Positions 19,996 through 31,125 of a stretch of DNA of 64,000 nt are shown piece by piece. Source of the stretch: Endomychus coccineus (lineage: Eukaryota > Arthropoda > Insecta > Coleoptera > Endomychidae); NCBI GenBank assembly GCA_958510875.1, contig OY294070.1:45983576-46047575 (forward strand), given 5' to 3'. Both the position numbers and the translations under genes were made by a program. Every line of letters begins with the position of its first letter. Position 1 is the stretch's first letter. A model generated the notes under the pieces. It searched no databases. It was not told the DNA's origin and saw only the letters and a program-made list of their open reading frames with translations.

Positions 19996-21430
19996 CTATA
20001 CGAAATTTTAACAGACATACAGTTTCACCGTAGTTTCCAGGCCTCTGAGATACAAAAAGCATTACCATTTCATATACAACAACTAAATTTCCTATTTAGT
20101 TATCTTAGCAGCTACTGTCAACTATAAATTATAACTTGTTCATGCTAAAAAAATTTGAAATTATCTTGAAAATTACTTGCAAAACTAACTACTCCCCACA
20201 AAACAGTTCAGAACCGAAACCCATCTTCGATTTATTATGTCAATACTTTAACTAAATGAGATTTCTTCATGAAAGAACAAAATATCATGGAATATGACAT
20301 AATGTGATCAGTAACCATTTATAACTGTAGTATTTGTAGTTCCATTTTTAAAAGAAGCATAATGAGAGAAATTATTGTAATATAGTTTTATTTTTAAATA
20401 TAAAAATACTGATATAACAGAGAATTATCTGTTTACCGGCATGTCTTAGTGGCTTCCGTTATTATGAGAAGAAGCTTCAAAATTTCATAAGTATAAGTAT
20501 CTTTGTTACATATTATAATTAAATCTCCACATTATCCCTAAGGTATTTAGAAACCGGTAAGATGTCATAGTGGCGCCAGAGAAGGTTTTCGTGTGAACAA
20601 CGTAGCACACAAGTCAATATAGTTATAATTGATAGGAGGAGAAAAAAAAAGTGGCTGCATATTAGTGAACTAAGTTCACAATAGTGAATAGATGTTTTCA
20701 CAAAGCTATCCCAAGCATAAGTGTAGGTCCAATTTAAAGTCTCCTACACTCCGGACCAAATTGATTAACAATTGATACAATTTACTCGTATATCAAAAAA
20801 TATGAAATGGTAATGAGAGACTAACCAATAATGTCGAATCAAAAAAATACTGTATCGCAACTCTATGAATAAGAGTAAAATTTAAATTTTTCATAGAAAA
20901 AAATACTGAATTTGATTTAAATAAGTCCAATCTTTGAGTCACAGACTCCCTTAAAGTTTAGTTACCTTAAAAAATAAACTATAGATACTTATTTCTGAAA
21001 TTATACGTTTTCCAGACAATAACTCACGTATACATAAGAGCTTATTTCTGAAATTATACGTTTTCCAGACAATAACTCACTCAAAATTAGTCCAATCTTA
21101 CGTGTTGTAAACACTAAGAGAACAGACTCTAAAAGAAGATACTAGAGTTAATTTTCAAACATGACATAACATGGACCAGCGGATCCCAAATTAACTTATG
21201 CAATTATTGAAAAACAAACTCGTAAAGTGGAAGTCTCAAACTTCCAAATCCACCCACTTTCCAGGGTGATCAAGTCCTAAAAATGGTGGTTTTACTATAA
21301 CAACTATATAAAAATAATGTATCCGATAAAGTTAAGGTAACTAATGGAAATGAATTGGACTATACTGAAATAAAGAGAACAAAATTCAGAAATCTGGCAA
21401 TTAAAGTAAAACAATGATACTTAGCGTCAT
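19996..21430. other. Non-coding stretch, right flank of Polinton A
   Basis: AT-rich, with no credible gene on either strand. It contains a 40-bp direct duplication (20988-21027 and 21041-21080, CTTATTTCTGAAATTATACG...). No terminal inverted repeat partner for the left side of Polinton A was found by eye, so the boundary between Polinton and Gypsy-like sequence is unresolved. Confidence 0.5.
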
Positions 21431-21439
21431 CCGAGCAGA

Positions 21440-22165
21440 AGAAAGAGCGATGCAGATCGGAGCAACAGGGAACCCCCGCAGATCACCAATAATTTGCAGC
21501 TTACTTAACAGTATTCATCTACTGTGGCAATGAAGGGTCGCGACTTCCCAAAACTGACAGTCATGAATGGATCAAGATCCACCGCAGAATTAGCAACCTG
21601 CTAGGAACCCTATCTCTCATCACTGGAACTCTCATCCTCCTGTTCAGAATCGGCATTGCACAGGTCTTCTTTCATATCCTTAACATGCCAGTTTCCCAAA
21701 TTCTGATTAGATTAGAAATTATTTCGGTTACGACACATGATATATACTTAGGAGCCAGTTTGGCTGAAAAGAAATTCGCTGCGTTGCACTGAACAAAATT
21801 TCTTTTCCAAACTTTATCACCCACCTTGAAAGCTACTGGGCGTTTTCTCAAATTATAATGCTTTTTGTATCCCTTATATGCCGTCACAATGTTTTGTCTT
21901 ACCTCATTGAAGACATTCGGTAATGACTCAATATCTGATTGTCTATGAATCTTGTTAGAAACATTAAGAATGTCGTTATTAATTTGACGTGCAAACATTA
22001 AAATGCAGGGCTGAACCCTGTAGAATCATGCTTTGTTAAGCGTAACGCTTGCGTTAATTGAGAGATGTTTGCATCCCAATCCCTATGATTATCGTGTATA
22101 AACGAAGAAATAGCGGTAATTAAAACTCTATTAACTCTTTCGTTATTATTAACTTGTGGGTGATA
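21440..22165 (-). pseudogene. Gypsy-like integrase, C-terminal part
   Basis: On minus from the Polinton B junction: YHPQVNNNERVNRVL (third catalytic residue E in the rve core), DNHRDWDANISQLTQALR, then a frame break near 21998 and an integrase tail with KHYNLRKRPVAFKVGDKVWKR, ending in an acidic stretch with another frame change near 21690. The first half of the same protein is at 33565-34048; the two join exactly once Polinton B and one 6-bp repeat are removed. Confidence 0.9.
22160..22165. repeat. Left target-site duplication GTGATA of Polinton B
   Basis: GTGATA directly precedes the element's first bases AGTAGGCATG; the same six bases follow its last bases at 33559-33564. Six-base duplications are the Polinton hallmark. 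Confidence 0.95.
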
Positions 22166-24600
22166 AGTAGGCATGTCCTTACTTGGGGCGGCCAGACAGA
22201 GAGCCTTATCAGATGTAGGCAACCAGTGATACACTCGTGCATGCGCGGTATGCCCAGACAGGTATCGGTAAGTACTGACCCTGTATTACCGGCCTGGGTA
22301 GACGGTTAGGGTGTGGTCTCGCCTCTAACATCTAGGAGTTACCGGGTAGACGGTTAGGGTGTGGTCTCTGACCGCTAGGGGCCCTTCTGCTACGGTTGTA
22401 TGATGGAGACCGAGTAGTGGTAATCAGCCTGTATATACAAGATAGTTCAAGGTAGACAGCAAGCAATATGTGAGGTTATGGAGAACTTCAATGTAAAGCA
22501 GCATCAAAATATTTTTTTTCTACACACGGGAATCGAACCCGAGAAATGAAATCCAAAGCCAGCTCCTTAACCGCTCAGCTATGGAGGAATTGAGAACAAG
22601 CGATTTTAATGTTGTAGATATAACCGCAGGGTATCCGGTCTGAGTGATAAGTGCAAGTACTCGTATATTGCAGTCTATATGATGCAGGTAATTTGTTTTT
22701 ACATGACATCAGTCATGCAGGTATGTCACGTAGCCTACAGCGAGGTATGGCATGTGAGACTTCATAGCGCTAGCCATAGGGGTTTTACAAAGAGTTATAA
22801 TGGCGCTGTTTATGTATGCTGTCAGTCACGTGATTTCTGAAAGAGGCGGGTATTCATCGGAGGTATCATGGGAGGGCTGCTGCTCCTTCATCGGAGTGGG
22901 TGTATAGATGGAATGTTATACAGTGTGGAAACGATATCTTCTTCTGCATTTCTCAAACGCAATGTTTATAAGGAAATTACTTTCAAAAACGTTTATCCAA
23001 GCTGTCTGTACCTTACCTGATTGCTATATTACAAAATGCGATTTCAATCATCTTAAACATATATGGAAATTATTTTTAGTATACAAAATGGAGTTGGGAG
23101 ACTTCAATGGGTATGGAATGTGAGGTTATACAGATTGTTTATGTATGACGTTAGTCATGTGAATTTGAATTAAGCTCACGCGATCTCCAACGAGACAGGT
23201 GTGTATGTGAGGTTATACAGAGTGTGCAGGTATAATGATGTCTATCACGCAGGTCTTCAGCGAGGTATCTACCTTGCAGGAGCCTTCAATGAAATGTGGG
23301 GTTGTTTGTACATGCCGTTAGTCGCAGGGTTTTGTCCGAGTTATAATGATATCGTACGCGGCGCATTGTCTACCCCCACAATCATAAGTTATCCGAAAGT
23401 AATACGAATATATAAAATTTTTTTCCTAAATTAGTTCCGAAGTAAACATAATTTGCTATAATATTCATTCATGTATGTTTCATAAATTATCCGATATAAA
23501 TCAAATAAGTGTATGCTAAATTTGTACCAGGTTGAACAATATTCACTATCATATTTTGCGGTAGAGCTACAGCTGGTTCGAGAGATAAGAAAGATACGCC
23601 GATCACCTTCAAACGCGATGAGAATACTTTATTTTAAATCACACATGTAGTATGTATATATTCGAATCATATTGATTGTAAATCGCATAATATGATCCGA
23701 AATCTAGCTGCTGCTGGGTGTAGCCCAATACCTATACAGAATCTAGACGAAGCGGTGTTACGCATCACGAACTGTCTGTACAGCTCGATTGCTATATAAC
23801 AAAATACATTTTTTAATCATCTTAAACATATAGATGTGCTAATATAATTTTTTTCAGTATGCAAAAATATACTAATAAAACATTTTTCATCGACACACAT
23901 TTCTTCATAGGATAGTTAGCTTTTTATAAAATTCAATCAATTTCAATGGGAAACATATATGCGAGGGAGTTTTATAGAGATCGAACTCATTTCCCCAACC
24001 ACCCCAAGAGGTAGAACTATGATGAGGAATAGATGTGGATAATGATAATAATCATATGAATATCTTCATAAGCGCTAATCTATATGACATTCAAACACAT
24101 GCTTCATAAAAGTCTGAACATTGAGTAGAGCTATAGTATCTTCATAAGCGATCATTATCAACATTCAGACACTTGTTTAGCACGTGATTCAACAGCCTGT
24201 CACCATCGTTCACGAACTATGATGGTTCGATGAGGACTCAAACATTGAACAGATGAATCTTTGAGGTTAAATATCTGCTGTAGAAATTACCCCACTTTTA
24301 TTACCTTTTATTTGAGAATATCGATATTTCCCATATAACTAACCTAAAGCTATTTTGTATGCAACATTGTTATCATTTGCGAGCCTACGAGGGCCTGTGT
24401 GTTGGTCGGGGCTAAATGAATATGTTTGACTATTATTACCTGTGGATTTATTTGAGATTCTTCAAGTTTGAGATTGATAACCCACATGAAGAAAGAAGCT
24501 TCAACGAATTGATAGGTTATTTATTATTTTCATATTCGCTATTCTGAATGTGACAACTTTATCGGCTTCAACACTCGAGATAAGAGAGAATATTTACCGC
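22166..24600 (+). repeat. Left terminal inverted repeat of Polinton B
   Basis: 2435 bases, matching the reverse complement of 31126-33558 almost base for base; identity ends abruptly at ATATTTACCGC (24590-24600). It holds diverged internal repeats around GTGAGGTTATACAG (near 23118 and 23209) and CACGTGA/GACGT motifs. Apparent ORFs (e.g. 23201-23434) have no recognisable domain. Confidence 0.95.
22521..22593 (-). ncRNA. tRNA-like sequence in left TIR (pseudo-tRNA)
   Basis: On minus it has an A-box-like TAGCTGAGCGG and a perfect B box GGTTCGATTCC at tRNA spacing, with a good T arm. The acceptor stem pairs badly and no anticodon stem forms convincingly. So it has tRNA ancestry and a possible Pol III promoter, but it is not a working tRNA. 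The mirror copy is at 33135-33207. Confidence 0.6.
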
Positions 24601-24726
24601 TGATGTAGGGAAAATCAATATGATGCATACAAATTGGGGTGGGTGAGAACATCAGACTATAGCTTTATGTGTATCGAAATACATAAGGATTTTGACGAGT
24701 AAGTGGTGTTTTATTGAATTGAAGAT

Positions 24727-25190
24727 CCGGCGACCATCGTTCACGAACGATGATGACGTCACTGCTTCAAGCCAATGACAGTAACTGATTCAATCCGGCG
24801 ACCATCGTTCACGAACGATGATGACGTCACTGCTTCAAGCCAATGACAGTAACTGATTCAATCCGGCGACCATCGTTCACGAACGATGATGACGTCACTG
24901 CTTCAAGCCAATGACAGTAACTGATTCAATCCGGCGACCATCGTTCACGAACGATGATGACGTCACTGCTTCAAGCCAATGACAGTAACTGATTCAATCC
25001 GGCGACCATCGTTCACGAACGATGATGACGTCACTGCTTCAAGCCAATGACAGTAACCGATTCAATCCGGCGACCATCGTTCACGAACGATGATGACGTC
25101 ACTGCTTCAAGCCAATGACAGTAACTGATTCAACCCGGCGACCATAGTTTACGAACGATGATGACGTCATCATCGTTCACGAACTATGAT
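24727..25190. repeat. 68-bp tandem array of palindromes with CRE-like TGACGTCA
   Basis: Six near-identical units start at 24727, 24795, 24863, 24931, 24999 and 25067, with a rearranged seventh from 25135. Each has the hairpin arms CATCGTTC and GAACGATG two bases apart, followed by TGACGTCA. The seventh unit is a longer palindrome centred on GACGTC (about 25145-25190). Related single motifs occur in the TIRs near 24200 and 31500. It lies between the left TIR and the first gene. Confidence 0.93.
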
Positions 25191-25254
25191 GGGCTAATGA
25201 GGAATAAAATGTGAATAATCATAATGTTTGTAATACATTCATGCACATGTTTTA

Positions 25255-25485
25255 TCGCATGATTCAACACATGCTTTAACATTCAGACACGTGTTTCAAC
25301 ATTCAGACACGTGTTTCAGCATTCAGACACGTGTTTCAGACACGTGTTTCAACATTCAGACACGTGTTTAAGCATTCAGACACGTGTTTCAGACACGTGT
25401 TTCAACATTCAGACACGTGTTTCAACATTCAGACACTTGTTTAGCACGTGATTCAACATTCAGACACGTGTTTCAACATTCATAC
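25255..25485. repeat. About 20-bp tandem array of CACGTG (E-box) motifs
   Basis: Around ten copies of ACATTCAGACACGTGTTTCA, some shortened, directly upstream of the ATPase gene. CACGTG is the canonical bHLH E-box palindrome. Position and repetition suggest a promoter/enhancer or an origin-associated array; function is inferred. Confidence 0.85.
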
Positions 25486-25603
25486 CTATTTAACATGTAT
25501 TTGAAACCTGATTTTGAGAAAAGCGTAGAAGTACCTAACCGCGTGATCAGACATACACAATATAACATCATCAACTAGTATATAAACAAATGCTTATTAA
25601 CAT

Positions 25604-26329
25604 ATGTTTCAGTATGATTTCGAATCGCCTTCAGGCATGATGAAGATTGTTAAGCAAAAAGACTCGTTGAGTATTATGAACTTAGGGTCAAGCAATGAGA
25701 ATGTTGAACAACCACAACGTCACAGCTCTTTGCTGCCTAATACTCTACGAACAATAATCTGTGGTCCAAGTAATTGTGGGAAAACAAATGTGATGTTATC
25801 TCTATTGTTAGATGCTAACGGCCTGAAATTTGAAAACGTGTACATATATTCAAAGTCTTAACACCAACCAAAATAACAGTTACTAAAGGAGACATTGAAG
25901 AAAATTGAGGGGCTTGGATATTTTCCTTGTACCGAAAGTGATGAGGTCATAGACCCCACAGAAGCGAGGCCTAATTCAATCATAATATTCGATGACGTGA
26001 TGTTTGAGAAACAGCAGAAAATTCGTGCTTATTTTTCAAGAGGGAGACACAACTCAATTGATAGTTTCTATCTTTGCCAGTCTTTTGCTAAATGTCCAAA
26101 ACATGGATTGCGCGACAATGCCAATTGCTTGATTATTTTCAAACAGGATGAGCTCAATTTGAAAGATCTATTCACCGATCATGTAAGTACCGACATGTCA
26201 CTCGAAAAATTCAAAGAGATATGTAGCGTATGTTGGAAAGATAAATATGGATTCCTTATGATAAACAAATACTGTGATATGAATAAAGGACGTTATCGCA
26301 AGGGTTTTGATAGTTATATATATATCTAA
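25604..26329 (+). pseudogene. Genome-packaging ATPase, A32-like (Polinton B)
   Basis: One frame of 241 codons broken by two close in-frame TAA codons at 25859-25861 and 25883-25885. Walker A is GPSNCGKTN, Walker B NSIIIFDDVM, and the tail is DMNKGRYRKGFDSYIYI. The protein would drive DNA into capsids. The rest of the frame is clean, so inactivation looks recent. The ATG at 25604 follows the E-box array and an AT-rich leader. Confidence 0.9.
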
Positions 26330-26371
26330 CATGTATATATACTTTCATTTGAAATAGACAACCCGCTCAGC

Positions 26372-27394
26372 ATGGACGTGGGTGTGAGTAACATGCTAAA
26401 GGAAAAACAACAATTGAAGAAAAAAATTTGGGAGTTAGCAAACGTTGTGAGGAAAAAATATATGGCTGTGAAATTGGGTAAAGCTGAAAATGATGAGATT
26501 CCAGATAATATGTTCAGGAATGTATCTAAACCTCTGGAGGAAATTGCGAGAAATGCTGAAATAATCAAACAAAATTCGTTGGTTAAACCTAAAAGTATTG
26601 TTTCTACAGCAACACAAATGGAGAACACACCAATCCCAAATATTGTAACTGAAGGGGAAGAGTTCGTATATAACCCCCAAAATACTGAGGAAGATGTGTT
26701 TACCCTCGAACCTACTATCGATCAGATTCGTGAAGAATTCAGAAAACATAAGAAAGATAATGCAGAGGCTACAGAGGAGTTTCTGCAACAATACCCCACA
26801 TTAGCACGTTATTACTTGGAAGGATTCCTATTGGATGATGATGTTAAGAGATATGATGATAAAATGGGTTTGCAATATAATTCAACTTTAGACAAATGGT
26901 TCATGGGTAATCAACCTATAGAAATTGATAGTGAGAGTAATATAATTATCAAGGGTACTCCGTTCAAGGGTACCACAGGACTGTATAATTTGATATTTTA
27001 CAAAGATGTTCTACCTGATACTTACACTGTGGAAGATGGGAAAAATTACAGTCAAATGATGGAAATGACTAGTGCCCATAGACGTAATAACGATCCAGCT
27101 GATCGAATAAGATACACAGTGAAATACAAACATGTACTGAAACCTTTGATTAATTCCATGAAAAGACCCAGAGCCAAAACATACACTGGAAGTGCATATA
27201 TCAAAAATGATATGCTTGAATATAACGAGAAACCTATCGAATATGTTTATTGGGATGACGTTAACGAAATGGTTGATAGACTGAGACTTCTTGTTGCATC
27301 CTCGCATGCCGGTAACCATAATGAGATAATCTCTATAATAGAAAAATTGATAGAGGCAGGGGTAATTGAACAAAAACCAGGTGTAAAGTTATAA
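26372..27394 (+). CDS. DUF8207-type protein (Polinton B)
   Basis: 340 codons with no break. The N-terminal basic/helical segment (KKKIWELANVVRKKYMAVKL) and an acidic middle precede the conserved domain: FKGTTGLYNLIFYKD, MMEMTSAHRRN, YVYWDDVNEMVDRLRLL, ending EKLIEAGVIEQ. It aligns with 16515-17398 and 58951-59832. It is 42 bases after the ATPase and 2 bases before the fiber-like gene. Function unknown; constant linkage to ATPase suggests a packaging or capsid role. Confidence 0.75.
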   Translation: MDVGVSNMLKEKQQLKKKIWELANVVRKKYMAVKLGKAENDEIPDNMFRNVSKPLEEIARNAEIIKQNSLVKPKSIVSTATQMENTPIPNIVTEGEEFVYNPQNTEEDVFTLEPTIDQIREEFRKHKKDNAEATEEFLQQYPTLARYYLEGFLLDDDVKRYDDKMGLQYNSTLDKWFMGNQPIEIDSESNIIIKGTPFKGTTGLYNLIFYKDVLPDTYTVEDGKNYSQMMEMTSAHRRNNDPADRIRYTVKYKHVLKPLINSMKRPRAKTYTGSAYIKNDMLEYNEKPIEYVYWDDVNEMVDRLRLLVASSHAGNHNEIISIIEKLIEAGVIEQKPGVKL

Positions 27395-27396
27395 AG

Positions 27397-28050
27397 ATGG
27401 TTTCAATGGATAAGTTTGGCAGAGCCTCCTCTTCCATGTGGATATATGATACAAATGTATTTAATAATAATTTCAAACAAGTTCACGGACAAGGATTATT
27501 CCTAACGAGCGATGGAAGTTATGATATGGAAAATCGTAGATTGTGTAACGTAAAATCACCGAATGATGATGGAGATGTTGCAAATAAAGTATATGTTGAT
27601 AAATTAACACACAAACTGAATCTGAAAACGGAAACCAGTCTTAAAGATACCTTCAATGTTAGGGTTGATAATTTGATCAAAGATATCAACAAGGATCTGG
27701 ATGAACATAACTTAACTAATGATAAGGTTATTCTCAACATTGATAAACATCTGATGGACATTCAGAATAAATATAATGAAATGGGAATCTATATAAAATC
27801 AGAGTATAAAACAATCAGTGATAGTGTGAGGGAAAACAGAAATGAATTGGAAGAGATCAATAACACATTTAACAGTATGAACATGCGTCTAAATGACATT
27901 ACTAGTAAAGTGGAGGCGTTAGTACGACGGATGACATCTGTGGAACCTTCTAAGAAGAGACCTTCATCATCCATAACATCAAAGCAGGCCTCTGTGAAAC
28001 GTATATCTCCAAATCCTGTGAATATACCCAAAAAATTAATTCTACACTAG
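27397..28050 (+). CDS. Fiber-like trimeric coiled-coil protein (Polinton B)
   Basis: 217 intact codons. The head has MDKFGRASSS, then MENRRLCNVKSPNDDGD and VANKVYVDKL, the tail-fiber shaft signature (N-V-x-x-P...D-x-x-N-K-x-Y-V-D), followed by about 120 residues of heptad-like sequence and a basic, Ser/Pro-rich tail (KKRPSSSI, NPVNIPKKL). It is homologous to 16481-15004 and 58916-52804. It may be the host-recognition spike. The start could also be the second Met (MDKFG). Confidence 0.65.
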   Translation: MVSMDKFGRASSSMWIYDTNVFNNNFKQVHGQGLFLTSDGSYDMENRRLCNVKSPNDDGDVANKVYVDKLTHKLNLKTETSLKDTFNVRVDNLIKDINKDLDEHNLTNDKVILNIDKHLMDIQNKYNEMGIYIKSEYKTISDSVRENRNELEEINNTFNSMNMRLNDITSKVEALVRRMTSVEPSKKRPSSSITSKQASVKRISPNPVNIPKKLILH

Positions 28051-28359
28051 ATTTCCACATTGATAAGATGAGTGAAAACAAGTTGTTCATGAGCTTCATG
28101 AGCACAGAAGAAAGAACTTTTACCAGCGTCGAACATACATAAAAGGACTTCAATATAGGTGGAAGGGGTAGGAATATGCAATACGACTAAGACGATGAAT
28201 CAAGAGTCAAGATTGAGATATTTGAAACATATATTGTTAAGATTATACTTAAGTCTTTTGTATTGAGATAATTAATAAAAAAAAAATATTTTGAGATCTT
28301 TGGTCTTCCTCCCACCCCTCGTTAAATAACGGTGCAATCTTGAATTCTCATCAGTCTCT
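28051..28359. other. Intergenic, no gene seen
   Basis: AT-rich, with an AATAAAAAAAAAA tract near 28270 that may serve 3' end formation of the ATPase-DUF8207-fiber transcript. A very short ORF at 28068-28142 has no support. Confidence 0.5.
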
Positions 28360-28578
28360 ATGGAAGCGTGCGTGGGAGAAGTTGTTCTCAATACGCTTAT
28401 AAACAAGCTCCCGTTTGAACTTCAAATCAATACCAGGGGCAAAATTAGAAGAACGGTTGAGGAGATTCAGGGTATCAATTCATTCGATAAAGCTTGCCGT
28501 CTACACGATATTTCATGCAATATAACACTTATAATTGTAGCCAGTTATATTTGGAATTGGTCGACTAACATTTATTAG
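28360..28578 (+). pseudogene. PLA2-like protein, truncated (Polinton B)
   Basis: The 72-codon reading MEACVGEVVLNTLINKLPFE parallels GLLNSLINSLPFEVHIP of the gene at 60607. The catalytic core appears as FDKACRLHDIS (His-Asp). The calcium-loop motif is absent and everything downstream of the core, including the hydrophobic domain and protease, is gone. Parvovirus-type PLA2 opens endosomal membranes during entry; here it is a relic. Confidence 0.65.
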
Positions 28579-28590
28579 TATATAAATAGA

Positions 28591-29358
28591 TTGTTGATGA
28601 AGTTTTCATCAATCATGTCTCAGACGTTCACTATCACGGGTAAGAGCTCTCGTTTATCTGTAGATTTCCACCCACCTATAGAACTAGATCCTCATTCATA
28701 TTATTCTTTCGCACTTGTTGGCTTGCATACGTACAATAGCATTCCGAACATTGAAGAAGGTTTTAATAAATTTTATTATGAAGATGTGAAGGGTGAGGAA
28801 AAAGTAGTTACTATACCTACGGGGTCCTACGAGTTGACAGACATCGAAGATTTCATACAAAGTACAGTTTGTGGGATAGGAGTGAAGCAAGAAGAGCGTG
28901 ACCGGAAATTATCAATAAAATCTAACAACAACACTCTACACACAGAGCTGAAGAGTGATTTTAAAGTGAATTTTATTCCTAAAGATAGTATAAGCGAACT
29001 GTTGGGATTCAGCAAAAAGTAATTGACATCTCGTGAACTACACGTATCTGATCGACCTATAAACATAATCAAAGTTCAAACTATACGCGTAGAGTGTAAC
29101 TTAACCGCGGGAGCATATTATAACAATAAGATAGCTCATACGATATATGAGTTCTCACCTCTTGTACAACCTGGGTTTTCCATTGATATAGAGCCGAAGA
29201 ATCTTATTTATCTACCGGTCATCAGCAAGACGTCCTTCGATAACATCACACTGAATATTCTAGATCAGAATTGGAAACCGGTAAATTTTCGTGGAGAAGA
29301 AATTATTATACGATTGGAATTGAAAAAGATCGCTAGGGATTATGGCTCACAACAATAA
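28591..29358 (+). pseudogene. Minor capsid (penton-type) protein, single jelly-roll (Polinton B)
   Basis: A continuous frame of 255 codons with one in-frame TAA at 29020-29022. Seen: FTITGKSSRLSVDFHPPIEL, HTYNSIPNIEE, IPTGSYELTDIEDFI, LLGFSKK, then after the stop LHVSDRPINIIKV, YEFSPLVQPGF, IYLPVISKT and NFRGEEIIIRLELKK. This is the widespread insect Maverick protein regarded as the minor capsid or penton subunit. Its C-terminus also survives at 17940 in Polinton A. It is followed by the tiny gene and the major capsid gene. Confidence 0.8.
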
Positions 29359-29438
29359 ATAATAATCCAATACTCACCACCACTCATTATATGAAAGGAA
29401 TTCAACTGAGAAGGTTGCAGTAGCCATCACTTGAGAAC

Positions 29439-29654
29439 ATGGGTTTGGATTTTAGCAATAAAAGACATCTCAATAGTGGTCATCAGTCATTATCTACAAC
29501 GAGCTCGAGGGAGAAGGTTGCTTCTGCATCACTGTCATTGAAGAAGGAGAAGGTTGCTTCTGCATCACTATCATTGGAAAATATAAATTTTTTGAAGTCC
29601 CTTGGTTACAATGTCGGAAAAACTTCAAATATTCAACGAGCCAAACTTCATTGA
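29439..29654 (+). CDS. Tiny conserved gene upstream of capsid (Polinton B)
   Basis: 71 codons from MGLDFSNKR; an internal 30-bp duplication gives the repeated EKVASASLSL. The end, NFLKSLGYNVGK, matches the end of the gene at 18079-18225. It overlaps the capsid start in another frame, unlike A where the two are separate. Function unknown. Confidence 0.45.
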   Translation: MGLDFSNKRHLNSGHQSLSTTSSREKVASASLSLKKEKVASASLSLENINFLKSLGYNVGKTSNIQRAKLH

Positions 29655-30812
29655 AGACATCATCCGGGAAGAAACTCATACCTACTATCCACACACAACA
29701 TCTTTTGGCAACAGCGATGAAATTGAGATATTAATCAATCAACAAGATGTGTTGGTAGATTTGGCATCGTCTGCTTTATTCATCGAGGCAGAATTCCAGC
29801 CAGAAGCAAGTGGTGATGGTGAATGTAAACTAACGAATAATTTCGGAGCGTTTCTCTTCGAATATATTAGTTATGAATTGAATGGAAAAGAGATAGACAA
29901 AGTACGTGATCCTGGTATTGTCAGCACCATCAGAGCTTATCTAACATATGCCAAACATGAATCTATACCTCTAGCTATTTCTGGATGGTCATTTAAGGAT
30001 GCATTGAGTTCAGTCTACAATAATAAAATCAATTTATGGATACCGTTGAATTTTCTACTAGGCCTATTCATTGACTATAACAAAGTCTTGAGTGGAAAAC
30101 ATAAGCTGCGCTTGATAAGGTCTCGAACCGATAACGATTGCTATACTAATAGCACAGGTACGAAGAGGGCTAAAATAAATGTGAAGACGATAGCATTAAA
30201 AGTGCGACATGTGTTTCCAAGTGATCAGGTTAAATTTCAAATGTTGGAGAATTTGAGTGCTGAGAAGCCTATTTTGATTCCATTTCACAGCTGGGATCTG
30301 CATGAAAATCCGTTGATGAAGGAGAGCACTCGTGACATTTGGGCTGGTAAAACTTCAATGAATTTGGAACGACCCAGATATGTGATTTTAGCTTTCCAAA
30401 CTGATCGAAAAAATAATCCTGTTAAGCACAGTGCATATTTCGATAATATAAACTTGCTAAATGTAAAATTATACTTGAATTCAGAGTGTTATCCATATGA
30501 AGCAATGAAATTGAATTTCACCGACCAGCAATACGTGGAAGCATACCAGATGTACTATGATTTCCAGAAATCATTTTCAAATAAAATAATAAGCGAACCC
30601 ATGTTAGATTATATAGCATTCAAGAATAGAGCAATTTTTTGATTGACTGTTCAAAACAAAACGATGCTATAAAGTCATCAACAGTTGACGTCAAACTAGA
30701 GATGGAAAGTTTCCTGAATTTCCCCAAAAACACCAGGGCTTATTGCATCATCATTAACGATCGTATAATGGAGTATTCTCCAATTACAGGATCAGTTCGG
30801 AGTTTAGTGTGA
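29602..30812 (+). pseudogene. Major capsid protein, double jelly-roll (Polinton B)
   Basis: About 400 codons, with a single-base frame change near 30640. Conserved blocks: SEKLQIFNEPNFIEDII, KVRDPGIVSTIRAYLTY, NLWIPLNFLLGLFIDYN, HKLRLIRSRTDNDC, ILIPFHSWDLHENP, ERPRYVILAFQTDRKNN, and after the break LIDCSKQNDA and IMEYSPITG. The first two codons (29602) are weakly supported; the Met at 29611 fits the homologue better. It is the shell protein of Polinton virions. Confidence 0.9.
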
Positions 30813-30940
30813 AGAACCATGAATCATAATGTTATTATTTTAATTCTAAATGTATTTTTCTAAATAAATGTTATTATTATTATTTTTGGTATTTTATTTC
30901 TCTCACTTTCCCGCAAGACATCACAATAATGAACGAGCCG

Positions 30941-31010
30941 TTTGGTAAAGTACAGTCCCTTGGATCAACCCATCAGGATTGTAATCTAAATTTTAAATAT
31001 CGCTTCAGGT
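30941..31010 (+). pseudogene. Polymerase scar: endonuclease VII-like finger fragment (Polinton B)
   Basis: The plus reading LGSTHQDCNLNFKYRF matches LAHQDCNLNYKYRF of the Polinton A polymerase (near 10319-10360). Nothing else of the polymerase is left between capsid and the right TIR. The scar shows that B descends from a polymerase-bearing element. Confidence 0.75.
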
Positions 31011-31125
31011 CTAGAAACAAAAATTTATGCAACTATCTAATTAATAAATATAAAAGTGATTCAGATTATTATGTTATCTTTTCAATTATTATAATATGTA
31101 GTACCTAGTGGTTATAAGACAGTTT

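Noticed and set aside
7240..20100. Terminal inverted repeats and 6-bp duplication for Polinton A
   Set aside because: Apart from a 52-base inverted match I could not find matching ends by eye, so the element's exact limits are left open.
23201..23434. ORF within the left TIR, mirrored at 32292-32555
   Set aside because: Its presence in both TIRs follows from the inverted repeat itself; no domain, poor start context and a lengthened start in only one copy. Not called a gene.
24727..25134. Evenly spaced repeats considered as a CRISPR array
   Set aside because: Units are head to tail with no variable spacers and the genome is eukaryotic.
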